A DNA stretch of 64,000 nt, from NCBI GenBank assembly GCA_900312665.1, contig ONZQ02000010.1:1262278-1326277 (forward strand), given 5' to 3'. This document shows, piece by piece, positions 21,589 through 31,093 of the stretch. Below the pieces are notes generated by a model, which saw only the letters and a list, made by a program, of their open reading frames with translations, had not been told where the DNA came from and searched no databases. Made by a program: the position numbers and the translations under genes. The stretch comes from Cephalotrichum gorgonifer (lineage: Eukaryota; Ascomycota; Sordariomycetes; Microascales; Microascaceae). How positions within the stretch are numbered: position 1 is the first letter of the stretch; every line of letters begins with the position of its first letter.

Positions 21589-22284
21589 ATGCTCAGAGAG
21601 CGTCAGCTACGAGTAATAACCCAGACCATCACCCGCTCCTCGACAACCTTCACAACACACATCACCCTCGGCCGAACAACCACCGCCCCTCCCGACTCCA
21701 CCACCACACCTCCAGCCTTCACCACCCTCACCCCCGGAGCCCCCGTCCCCACCCCTACCGTCATGTCGCGCGTCGCAGACAACGACGACGGCGACAACGG
21801 CCTCAGCAGCGGCGAGATAGGCGCCATACTAGCCTGCGTCGTCTTCCTCGTCACAGGCGTCCTCGTCGCCCTCCACATCGCCCTCTCGCGCCGGCGGAGG
21901 GCCAGATACCGCCACCAGGTCTGGGCCTCGACCGGCTCTACCTCGGGCGAGAGCTCGCAGTCGCCAGTCAGGAACAGCAGGACGGGGCCCCGCGGCGGGC
22001 CGGGCGGGGCGCGTTGGTCGAGGGGCTGGCGCGAGGTAGACCAGAGGAACGGGCGGCGCATAAGTGTTAGGGAGAGGGAGGAGATAGGCGTCATGGAGAG
22101 GGGGGGTGCCTGGGTTGACGGGGCGGGCAGGGCTGCTAGGGGAAGGAGGGTGCCGGACGTGCGCGAGATAAGGGTGCATCCCAGGGTCGTGCCGGTGTTT
22201 TCCCACGTGACGCATGTGAGGATGCCTCCGCCGACGCGCGTTAGGCGGCCGGTCCGGTCGGTTTCGTCCGACAGCGGGGATTGA
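21589..22284 (+). CDS. Ser/Thr-rich single-pass membrane protein
   Basis: 231 aa, single exon. The N-terminal 60 residues are Ser/Thr/Pro-rich (a likely O-glycosylated ectodomain), followed by one membrane helix at about residues 76-98 (IGAILACVVFLVTGVLVALH) and an Arg-rich stop-transfer (SRRRRARYRHQ). The remaining cytoplasmic tail is Arg/Gly/Ser-rich. This layout resembles small fungal plasma-membrane proteins with a Wsc/Mid2-like arrangement, but no cysteine-rich sensor domain is present and there is no obvious cleaved signal peptide. Function unknown. A long C/T-rich leader precedes the ATG. Confidence 0.65.
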   Translation: MLRERQLRVITQTITRSSTTFTTHITLGRTTTAPPDSTTTPPAFTTLTPGAPVPTPTVMSRVADNDDGDNGLSSGEIGAILACVVFLVTGVLVALHIALSRRRRARYRHQVWASTGSTSGESSQSPVRNSRTGPRGGPGGARWSRGWREVDQRNGRRISVREREEIGVMERGGAWVDGAGRAARGRRVPDVREIRVHPRVVPVFSHVTHVRMPPPTRVRRPVRSVSSDSGD

Positions 22285-22699
22285 AACGTCCTATTTTGTT
22301 GTTGTGTTGGAGTCGATGCTTTTTGGCTGTCCAGGCGCCAGGGTCTATGGGTTTGGGGTGGTCTCCTGGCGTTTCTCCTGGGATTGGGGTTGGACAACCG
22401 GTGGCCTTTTGGCTGGTGGATGGGTCGGCTTGGCTGATGATTCGATTATTATGCTACTCTTGATACCCAGGGCAGTTTACGACTGTCCATCATCTAATAA
22501 TACATGCGGTAACGGTGGTGTACATGACCTTCGAGCTCCACTCCGCCTCCCCTTCCCCTTCCCCTTCCCCCTCCATATTGTCGTCGCCTTGCTCCATTTC
22601 CTCCTTCCTAGTCGCCCCCAACGCCATCCTGCCACTCCATCCCCAAACGCAACCCATAAATGACAGAAGAACGCCGTATGCAACCTCCACCCGCCATAC
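22285..22699. other. convergent 3' regions, C/T-rich repeat
   Basis: Lies between the membrane-protein gene and SET9, which converge. It includes a short direct repeat of CTTCCC units at about 22548-22570. No gene seen. Confidence 0.45.
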
Positions 22700-24604
22700 T
22701 CAGCACTTCACCCCCCTTCGCCTCCCACTCCTCCTAACACCATCCTCCTCATCCGCCTTCGCCTCCACCTCCACCTCCACAGACGCAGCCCCCTTCCTCC
22801 CCCGAATCCTTGCCTCCGTCCCCGAATCCAGGAACCGATGGACAGTCCGATGGTCCAGGACTCTCTCGTCCCCGGTCCCCGTCCCCTCCGTCTTCGGCCA
22901 TATGTACCCGTACAGCTTCGAGTGCCGCTCGCACCGCGGACACGAGCTCCGCGTGTAGTACGCGTCGCGCTGCAGGAACGCCTCGTTACACACCGTGCAG
23001 CGGATCCATGCCGTCTGTGACTCCGAAAGGAGGAGGGGAGTGAGCGTGTAGTCGCCGGGTATGCGCTGACGGGCCGGCGGCGTCGGTTCTCTGTGGAAGC
23101 GGCGCTTGCGCTGGGCCTTTGAGGTCGTGGGGGTGGGCGAGCCGGCGTCGGTGGTCTCGATGGTTGGGCAGATCGTGTTCGGGGTTGGCCCGGGAGTGAG
23201 GTCCGCGATGCAGGGCGGGGTGGTTTTGGGGGTCTGTAGCGTCGAGTCTCCAATTGGGCCCGCCTTAGGGGCCACCGGAGTGAGGGGGACAGTCTCGCTG
23301 AGGGACTCCTCCTGCTCTTCCGGCTCGTGCTTCAGGCTCTCCCCCTCTGGCTTGCCTAGGCCGATATCCACGGGTGGGCTGTCAGCTACGGATGTGGCCT
23401 CCGTGAGGGGCGACTCTCCCTTGGATGGGCTCGAGATGGAGCTGGCCCGATCCGATTCAGTCGAAGCGTCCGAAGCCGCCGTCAGGGTCATGGGAATCGG
23501 AACCACGCTCGATGGGTCCAGCATCTTCAGCCGCTTCGAGGGAGTAAACGGCGGCGTCTCAAGCCCCCGCTTCGTCCCCGCAGCAGTGTCCACCGAAGGC
23601 GAAGCCGTCACGCCGACCCGCTGACTCCGCGACCTCTTTAGCACCCGCGGCCTGATACTCGGCGTGAGCGACGACGTCCTCGACGACGCGCCCGCGCTAT
23701 CATCCCGCTGCCTCCTCCGCCGGAGCGAGTACCCCTGAGCCGAATCCACCTCGATGCTCTGCGCAACCGCGGGCTCCTCCCCCTCCTGCGCCCACCCGTT
23801 CACCCTCGCGTCCTCGCACGTCTGGCACAGGCACTCGCAGTTATCCTCGCCAAAGTAGTTCTCCCCGTACGTGACCGTGATCTCCTCCCCGACGTCGATG
23901 TCCCTCGTCGCCACCACCTCCATCCCCGCCTGCCCCGTGGTCTTGAGCCTCGCGTTGGCGCGGCAGTCGTGGTTCGCGAACCTCGCGGGCCCCATGAAGA
24001 GGCTCGCGCACCGGCTCCGCGAGCTGACGACGATGCTGAAGTCCTTCTTGCGCGAGGCGATCTCCTCCTCCTCCTCCGGGGTTATGAGCACCTGGATGCC
24101 GGTCAGGTACTTGATCACCTCGTTCTTCCGGATGAGGCGGCGGGCGGAGATGCTGGCCTCCTCGGTCGTGATCGTGTAGCGGTTCGTAGAGGTGACTTCG
24201 AAGGCGCAGTCGGGGAGGTAGATGCTGAGGTAGCGCCGGAGGTGGCGCTTGAAGTCGGTCTTCTCCTTGTCGGTCTTGAGGGAGGTGAGGAATTTCCGGA
24301 GGCCCGCGGTATCGAGGAGACGCGATTCGGCGACGTCGAGGTCCTGGTTGATAATGACCTCAGCTTGGAGGATCTTCGTGATGTCGTCCTCCCGGATGTG
24401 GCGGGACGGGTGGTAGGAGGGGCGGTTCTTGGGGATCGTAGTCCAGTAGAAGGCCTGATGGTAAGAGGTCAGCAGGGCGCTAGGGTTTGGGGGGAGAGGG
24501 GAGCATCGTACGTGGTCGACGAGGGCGTCTGTTAGGATATCATCGTAGGCGGACACCTGCGCCAGGGTGAGCGCCTGCTTCTTCGAGGTTGCCCGTGGAG
24601 GCAT
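22700..24604 (-). CDS. SET9: SET9-type histone H4K20 methyltransferase
   Basis: SET-domain lysine methyltransferase of the Suv4-20/SET9 family, which methylates histone H4 lysine 20 in fungi. Exons: 24512-24604 and 22700-24454, 615 aa. The opening LTLAQVSAYDDILTDALVD and then YWTTIPKNR after the intron is characteristic of the family. The SET core lies at about residues 110-250, with FANHDCRANARLK (the NHxC motif), EITVTYGENYFG (the GEEIxxxYG motif) and a post-SET CECLCQTC. A second cysteine group near the C-terminus (RCTVCNEAFLQRD, SCPRCERHS) fits the family's C-terminal zinc motif. The intervening 200 residues are Ser/Pro/Thr-rich and disordered. The 57-nt intron (GTACGA to CAG) has a length divisible by three and no stop, so an unspliced reading stays open. 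Confidence 0.92.
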   Translation of the reverse strand: MPPRATSKKQALTLAQVSAYDDILTDALVDHVRCSPLPPNPSALLTSYHQAFYWTTIPKNRPSYHPSRHIREDDITKILQAEVIINQDLDVAESRLLDTAGLRKFLTSLKTDKEKTDFKRHLRRYLSIYLPDCAFEVTSTNRYTITTEEASISARRLIRKNEVIKYLTGIQVLITPEEEEEIASRKKDFSIVVSSRSRCASLFMGPARFANHDCRANARLKTTGQAGMEVVATRDIDVGEEITVTYGENYFGEDNCECLCQTCEDARVNGWAQEGEEPAVAQSIEVDSAQGYSLRRRRQRDDSAGASSRTSSLTPSIRPRVLKRSRSQRVGVTASPSVDTAAGTKRGLETPPFTPSKRLKMLDPSSVVPIPMTLTAASDASTESDRASSISSPSKGESPLTEATSVADSPPVDIGLGKPEGESLKHEPEEQEESLSETVPLTPVAPKAGPIGDSTLQTPKTTPPCIADLTPGPTPNTICPTIETTDAGSPTPTTSKAQRKRRFHREPTPPARQRIPGDYTLTPLLLSESQTAWIRCTVCNEAFLQRDAYYTRSSCPRCERHSKLYGYIWPKTEGTGTGDERVLDHRTVHRFLDSGTEARIRGRKGAASVEVEVEAKADEEDGVRRSGRRRGVKC

Positions 24605-25484
24605 GGTCCCGATTCTTCACGGAACTCTCTGTTACAGAAGGCGAGGGTTCGCAGAGTTCTCAAAACAAAACGCAAATAGAAGGTCTAAACCACGCGACCC
24701 TGATAAAGGGGGGAACAATGGACAAAGGGGAAGACGATCTTTCGTTAAAAGGAATGGACGAAGGGGGGGTATTATCACGCCCCCTTCAATTGCGCCGATT
24801 CGAAGACGTCGTCTGCAGGGGGACACACCAGTCGGAACCAGGCCAGCGTCGCCAGTTCGAGCCCGCGGTGTGCGTATTGAGTTTCAGACGAGACTCAGGA
24901 CGTCATCAATGCGTGAGGCCAATGAGAAAGATGCTCTGGACAAAAAACGAGGGGCTGCGATACTATGTTATCGTTGATCTTGAATTAATGGACAGCAGAA
25001 ATGTGACGAGGGAAAAGGGAAGGGAAAGAGGGATAATTACGAGGAATTTGAGGGAGAATGGTTCACGAGAATTAGTGAGGGTCCATGATGGGCGGAGCAA
25101 AAGGGAGAAGGCATCAGAAGGAAGGAGCCTCCCCAGCTCCTTCCCGCTCGTCATCGCAATGAAAACGGGGGTGGCAGGGAGCAACTGCGTTGCCCCGGTG
25201 TCGACCTTAGTGTGGCGCTAGTACTGTATGCGGACAGGGGTTAGAATTGGCGGGGTGAAGGGAGGTCTGCCAGCTGTTGCCTCCCGGCAGCCGACACTTG
25301 TCCTGTTCTGACTTGACACCTGTCGTCTGCCGCCGTCCTCTGCCCCCCTTTGGAACTGAAGGTGGTCTGAGCTTCGGCAGAAAATCTTGGGCAAATCTTC
25401 CTGCGGCGGTCACCACCCAGAACGACTACAAAGCTTCGACACCATAGCTTCCGACGCAGTTGACGGCGCGTCAAGGTCGACAAG
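24605..25484. promoter_or_regulatory. divergent promoter region, SET9 and uL14m
   Basis: About 880 nt between the two start codons. No gene seen; the antisense frames here lack coherent domains. Confidence 0.45.
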
Positions 25485-26057
25485 ATGATTCAATTAAAGG
25501 TTCGCTCGCACTCCCCAACCTCCTCGACGATTGCCATCTCCCGCTGACCCTTACAGAGCATGCTCAACTGCATCGACAACTCCGGCGCCGCCATCGTCGA
25601 GTGCGTCATGGTCGTCGGCCTCCAGCGCGCCGCGAAAATCGGTACGGCTCAGCCCCCCCCTTCCGTCCCCCGCTACAACCCAGCCCGGCCAGCACGTCCT
25701 CCCTTCGATCGATCTATCTTCCCCTATTCCACCGGTAAATATGCCCGCCTAACACCAACGTTATTAGGTGACAGAATCGTCGTCGTCGTACAGGAACAGC
25801 GCAACTCGGCGGACGTCGGAGCGATGTCGTCCGCGAACAAGGTCAAGAGGGGAGACGTCCGCCACGCTGTCATCGTGCGCACGAAGCAGATGTCGCAGAG
25901 GCGCGACGGGAGCGTCGTCAAATTCGATGACAACGCCTGCGTGCTGGTCAGCAAGTCCGGCGACCCCATCGGGTCCAGGATCAACGGAGTCGTGGCTACG
26001 GAGCTGAGGAGGAAGAAGTGGAGCAAGATCCTGTCCATGGCGCCGATGCAGGTATAG
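25485..26057 (+). CDS. mitochondrial ribosomal protein uL14m
   Basis: Large-subunit protein of the mitochondrial ribosome (yeast MRPL38 family). Exons: 25485-25499, 25557-25641, 25768-26057; joined 390 nt, 129 aa, typical length. The first exon codes for only MIQLK, and the next for SMLNCIDNSGAAIVECVMV, the conserved uL14 start. Exon 3 has ANKVKRGDVRHAVIVRTK and FDDNACVLVSKSGDPIG, both diagnostic of uL14, and ends with KWSKILSMAPMQV, the ending of the fungal mitochondrial form. Introns are 57 nt and 126 nt with good AG acceptors (ttacAG, attAG). Confidence 0.93.
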
Positions 26058-26374
26058 GGCGGAAGAGGTGGAACTAGTGGAGCGGATACCATGTATGATA
26101 TGGGAAATGGGCATCTACGGCGTTTTCACAAAGAAGAGTGGGTGAGGATACTACGGTGGTCTGAACGCGATGATAGCGTCGTTGTATATTGGTACGATAC
26201 GACTTGTAGAACGTGAATGACAAAACTCCAACACCCGCGACGAGCCAACCATGCCATGTAAATCCATGCTCTGCCTCCCGAACGCCCCAAAAAGACAATA
26301 TCTAGAAATGGCGGACGACACGCGCGTCCGAGAAAGAAGATTTGAACAACCCAAAAATGACGACGGGGTATCCA
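26058..26374. other. convergent 3' regions of uL14m and RPB9
   Basis: About 320 nt; no gene seen. Confidence 0.5.
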
Positions 26375-27121
26375 CTACTGGAAGATGTGGGCGCAGTCGC
26401 AGCACACGTAGAAGAGTTTCTCCAGCTGACGTTAGCCTTCGTCGTGCAGACGATAGGAGCGCGAGACTCACCATTCCGGTATCCGCTGTACGCTGCTGGG
26501 ATTGGAAGAACACGGCTTCGGTGTGGCCGCAGACGGGGCAAGACTTGTTCGACCGTGGTAGCTAGAGAGAGGAGATTGTTAGCCGCTGTGTGCTTCTAGA
26601 TCATTCAATAAATGCGAAGCCCATGAGGACGTAGGATGGCGTTGTTGGCTCGGGGTGGTGTATTTCCGTGAGGTCGGATTCTCCAGTCATGGGCCTCGTG
26701 GTGTGGCGGACTCGTCGTCGGCAGCAGGAGGGGAACGCTCGAGTTCATCCGCCTCCTCCGGAGATGACGCATCCTTCTTTGAATCCAGCACCTGTCCCCG
26801 CTGCGCCGAACTCGTCGCGCAAGGCGTGATAAAGCAACCGCATAGCAAACACGTCACGCTCTCGGCACTCACCGTGGGGTCCGACGCAACATCCTGCGTC
26901 ACGCCAGCCGTCTCACCCGACGCGCTGTTCAGCACGTTCCTGAACACGCACGACGACGAGGCGCCTTCGGTGTACTGGCACGTGCGGCACGTATACAACA
27001 ACTGGCGGTTCTCGGGGTCCTCCTTCGGGTAGAGCATGTTGCTGCACTCGGAGCAGAAGCGGAAGGTGATCTGCTCGAGGGGCTGCTTCGTGTCGGAGGT
27101 CGTGGAACCTGGGGAGGCCAT
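26375..27121 (-). CDS. RPB9: RNA polymerase II subunit RPB9
   Basis: Small zinc-ribbon subunit of RNA polymerase II, used in start-site choice, fidelity and cleavage of backtracked RNA. Exons: 26873-27121, 26472-26561, 26375-26425; joined 390 nt, 129 aa. The N-terminal ribbon is FRFCSECSNMLYPKED plus LYTCRTCQY; the C-terminal TFIIS-like ribbon begins in exon 2 with KSCPVCGHTEAVFFQSQQR and ends in exon 3 with FYVCCDCAHIF. Intron 1 is 311 nt, clearly longer than the others in the window, with a GGCTAAC branch point 16 nt before CTCTAG; intron 2 is 46 nt. I chose the ATG at 27121 because the upstream in-frame Met would add a Pro-rich stretch not seen in the family. Confidence 0.93.
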
Positions 27122-29114
27122 GGCTTTTGATGATGAGGGGTGTGTAATACGGGTCGGGCAGGGTTCGGCGGGGATGCAGCTGGTTATCGGTAGGCGCTGG
27201 CTTGGGGGTAGGTCGGTTGGTGAGGCTAGGTTTGGATTTGCGATGGATCTGTCGCTGTGGATGCCTTCCAGTGGCGGTGGGCAGAATTTCCGGCCAGGCG
27301 GTAGCGGCAATGGTGCTTAGTCATCGCACCTTCTCTCATTCGCAGCACCAAGGAGAAGGCAGGTGGAGCAGCCGCTGTTATGATGACTTGCTCGCGCCCA
27401 ACTACATTTGCGCATCACCGACTACATATGGCGTGGCGTATTCTACGGAAAATGCTAACTACTAGCAAGTCAACATTCCGAACATTTTTCTAAATATAAG
27501 AGATGATTTGCATGCTTTCTTCACCTAAATCTCATATAACTGGTGGCCATTACCAGGGCTCTCCCCCTAAACCTTTTGTGGGCTAAGCTGAAAGAGAATG
27601 CAAGCATCTACCATAGACCAGAATTAGCAACAATACTGGCTTGGGCGTGCGTGCCTCGGTCCTCAACATATAAGACCTGAATCTAACTGCTGGGATCGTA
27701 GTATGTGAAGATGCTGAAATCTGCCTCTGCCTGGGTTAGTTTCTCCTCATCACGGAGTCGCGCTCGCACCAGGAAGCCGCGCTGGCACAGACCAAGAAGC
27801 CATAATTATCGCCTCTCATTACGCTACACCTACGGCGGCAACCGACTACGGGAGATTGGCAACTGTCTAGATGATGTAGCAAACATGTACATAACCATGT
27901 TGGCTGGTAAGGTGCAGTACGAGCGTATGAGTCTCTCGCTGGGTCTAGAGCGCCTATCCAAAGCATCATGATCGTCATTCTTCATATTAGCACATCCATA
28001 ATCCGGGATGGCTCAGGTGGAAGTGGTTTCTTAGGCTAAGACGGAATTATCATTTTCCCATGATGCGTCAGGAACAAGTTCGTATATTGTGATTGACTTA
28101 CACCTACACCATGCTGTTATGTGAGTACCAAGCTAACCGGGTTGGTTTATCTTCACGACTGTCACGGCTATTAGGCACATGGCCACATGCACCACATAGT
28201 GTGGGAATGAAGATTATTCTCTAATTCCTGCTCCTCTGTCCAGTTTCGTATACGGAATAAACATTACAGGTCGATCATGCGACTTATTTATGAAGCAGTA
28301 TCAGTATTCCCTTTGGACAAAGGACCGGACCATTCCATAGTATATGGTAATCATACCATAGTATTCTAGCGTAGTCAAGATACTATTGTACAGCCCAGTT
28401 CTCTCTTTGCAGCACCAGAATCCGTTCTCCACTGCCCATGTAAACAGCCAGGATACCACGCAGGTAATCGTCGTATGGCTCATAGTCCTAGATTAGGCGG
28501 TACTTAGGGACAGGCGAACTCGAGGATAGGAGGAATAGTATGGTCAATGAGAGTCAAGATCTTCACTTCTCTACTTGGCTTTTGGATCATCTCTGCAATG
28601 GTAATATAGTTTAGACTCTCCAACACATGAGGTCCTTCATCCTTGGTTGACAGACCTCACCAACCTCCAATGTACAAGTATCTGCACTTATTCAGTATCC
28701 CCGCGATCCTGACCTTGTTGGGTGAAGAGCAGGAAACCCCAGCCAGTCACTTTAGCCGCCTGTGGGAGCGCTTCAATGGAGAGAAGAAGAGCCGCCACCC
28801 GCGAGCAAAGCTGAAGTTACGCGGATTGGACATATCAACCCGGATAGACAATACTGATGGTCACATGAGTTGTAGCTGCAGCGCTTTTGCGAGACAAGCT
28901 GTGTGAATGAAAATGTTTCATGCAATTATGACGTCCTCACTCATATCTCCATGGATTCAGATGCCGTTAGAAACACTATATAACTCAATTGAAAGCCCCT
29001 GTGCTTGTTGACCAATACCTTTCTCGCCCACACATCAAGAAGCATCTCACTACCGGAACTGTCGCCAGCGACCAACATAAACACAAAAGCACGCCACAAT
29101 ACAAAATAGCAAGC
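27122..29114. other. gene-poor, AT-richer stretch
   Basis: About 2 kb upstream of RPB9 and of the small four-exon gene. Base composition is visibly more AT-rich than the flanking gene blocks. A frame at 27705-27971 (88 codons) has no recognisable similarity or splice context. No tRNA-like box pair was recognised. Confidence 0.45.
28977..28983 (+). promoter_or_regulatory. candidate TATA box of small four-exon gene
   Basis: TATATAA lies 138 nt before the ATG at 29115. The sequence between is A/C-rich (acaaaatagcaagcATG), as in fungal 5' leaders. Confidence 0.4.
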
Positions 29115-29504
29115 ATGCGCAAGGTACTGTATCTTCCATCTTCAGAACCTGGCCTATTTTCCCTGCTAATAATAGTTTCCGTTGGTAGATCCAAGTGAGA
29201 ACGATAGCGGAGCCAATCAACGAAGATGAATTAAACGAGTAAGTTCTATGAATACCTCAGCAACACAGGGTCAGGCCTATTCATTTTGTTCCAGCTTGCT
29301 TTCAGAGGCTGGAGGAGAACGGCTTTTTACCCTTAATCTCTGGCCTCCATACTATTTCTTAAAGTAAGTGATGACCTCTTTCTCTCCACCTGCCACAACT
29401 GCTCCTAACGTCCTTATAGAGGCCCAGAAATACTCGCGGAGTATATCAAAGAGCAATTTGACTCTCGTCTTGAGGTCGTCGCCGTGGAGGAGATGGACGA
29501 CTAA
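29115..29504 (+). CDS. small four-exon gene, 70-residue protein of unknown function
   Basis: Exons: 29115-29123 (M-R-K), 29189-29238, 29295-29363, 29420-29504; joined 213 nt, 70 aa plus stop. All three introns are GT-AG (GTACTG, GTAAGT, GTAAGT donors) of 65, 56 and 56 nt; introns 1 and 3 have TGCTAAT and TCCTAAC branch points. The phases fit only with these joins, and the single frame stays open through all four exons. The protein is acidic and soluble-looking: IQVRTIAEPINEDELND, then LWPPYYFLKGPEILAEYIK, ending EVVAVEEMDD. I do not recognise a family. No signal peptide or membrane segment. The density of consistent splice signals makes chance unlikely, but exon 1 is very short and a different upstream exon is possible. 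Confidence 0.6.
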
Positions 29505-31093
29505 ATGTGTACGCTAGCCAGCATAGAATTTTATATGCGGAAGATAGGTCACCCGATATAAGAATAGATCAAGGTGCTTCTCATTAGAGATGCAAAGAAG
29601 CATAGATTTGCTATACGTGTGGTGTTAAATTCTGCCCATGGGTATTTTCACAAGATTTTCCCGATTTCACTGTCTACACATTGTTTACACTCACCACCCA
29701 CAATCCCCTCAGGTCGCGTATTCTTTTCTGCTGCATATACGACCTAGCATACGGGACCTTCTTCCTAGTATACTACATAATTATGCCCAGACCGTCTTAT
29801 AATAGGCGTTACGAATAGCACTGTGAGTAGGCCACCGTGAAGGTACCGAATATACAGTTTACCTATTATCATGTGAGTAGACACGCCTATAAGTCCATGG
29901 TTGCCATATTATTTTCCACTTAATCTCTGCTTTGGGGTAGGACTCCTACACACTTCGAGGGAAGTCTGATCACTGTATGCCTTGTGCCTCAAGGGGCAGA
30001 GACCCCTGGAAAATACACGACCGAAGAACTCCCCGTGCTCGTCCTAATGCGGTCGGTTTCGTACAAGCCCTTCGATTCTCATCATCATCACTGGACTGAA
30101 ACAATTTTAATGGGGAATACGATGGGCGGAAGCGAAAGAGGGATGGCTCGCAGGGGCCAAGGCTCGGAAGCAGCTCGCCGTGGCCCCCGGAAACTGAAAC
30201 AAGCAGCTGTCTTTCATAGGATGTACCTCTTCAGTCGTTCGTACAGTACTACCTATAGTGTGGAGAATGAGTCGGTAGGCAGTGTAGGAGTACGGGGTTC
30301 GGATTGGCGGAGGGAGTGATATGACAGTCAATCCTCCCTATTTAGCCGCCGCCAAGCCGCCCGACCCAGTCTGTCGGGTCCGTTAACTCGCGCTCTGATG
30401 GGCCGCGTGGTGGGTCCACCCGGGACCGACTACATTACCTTCTCCATCCGTCAGTGCCCGCATATTCTCATACAGAAGCTGTTTGAGAGACGGGCCGTAA
30501 TTAACCCATGCATCCATGCCGCGAACTATATCTGTCGCTTGCCGCTTGCACGTTATAGTATCTACTGGCTCACGGCTGTCCAGACCGCGCTACACCCACA
30601 CAAAACACTGCCACAGACCAGGAGGTCCAGGCCCTTACCATAGCCTCCGCGGCAAGGCCCATCACATACGCCACTTCAAGGCTGGCCCGACTTCCTATCA
30701 ATGCCCCCAAACTTATTTTAGGCGCTTTCATGTTAGATTGACCGGTGAACTTGGCGAGGGGCAGTGTTTCTCGGACGGGCCCACCCTATCCTTGAAGGCC
30801 TCCAGGAGATGGCCTCCCATCTTACCGGGGTCCCTGGCTGCCGAGAGGGCAGGTGGCAGATTGAGAGGGAGCTTTGGCCGAACCCGTGCATTTTTGGACA
30901 GGACATGGCGGCGGGGGAGATGTTACTTGATTGCGTGCTGGTTTGTGAAACCGGGACTTAAATACGGCCAGGAACCGCCACCCAGACGTAACTGGTTTGC
31001 TGTATCCAATTATTATTTTTATCTCCTCTCAAACAAGTTCTCTGAAGTAACCTAAATTTTGAATATTCACTTCTTACCCGAAGAGCATCCGGC
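29505..31093. other. intergenic, no gene seen
   Basis: About 1.6 kb between the small gene and the dynamin-like gene. Only short frames without recognisable domains or splice coherence. Confidence 0.45.

Noticed and set aside
22708..24535. Long frames overlapping SET9 on both strands
   Set aside because: Low-complexity composition and no motifs; the SET9 frame explains the region.
27705..27971. 88-codon plus-strand frame
   Set aside because: No recognisable similarity, no splice or promoter context and composition not typical of coding sequence here.
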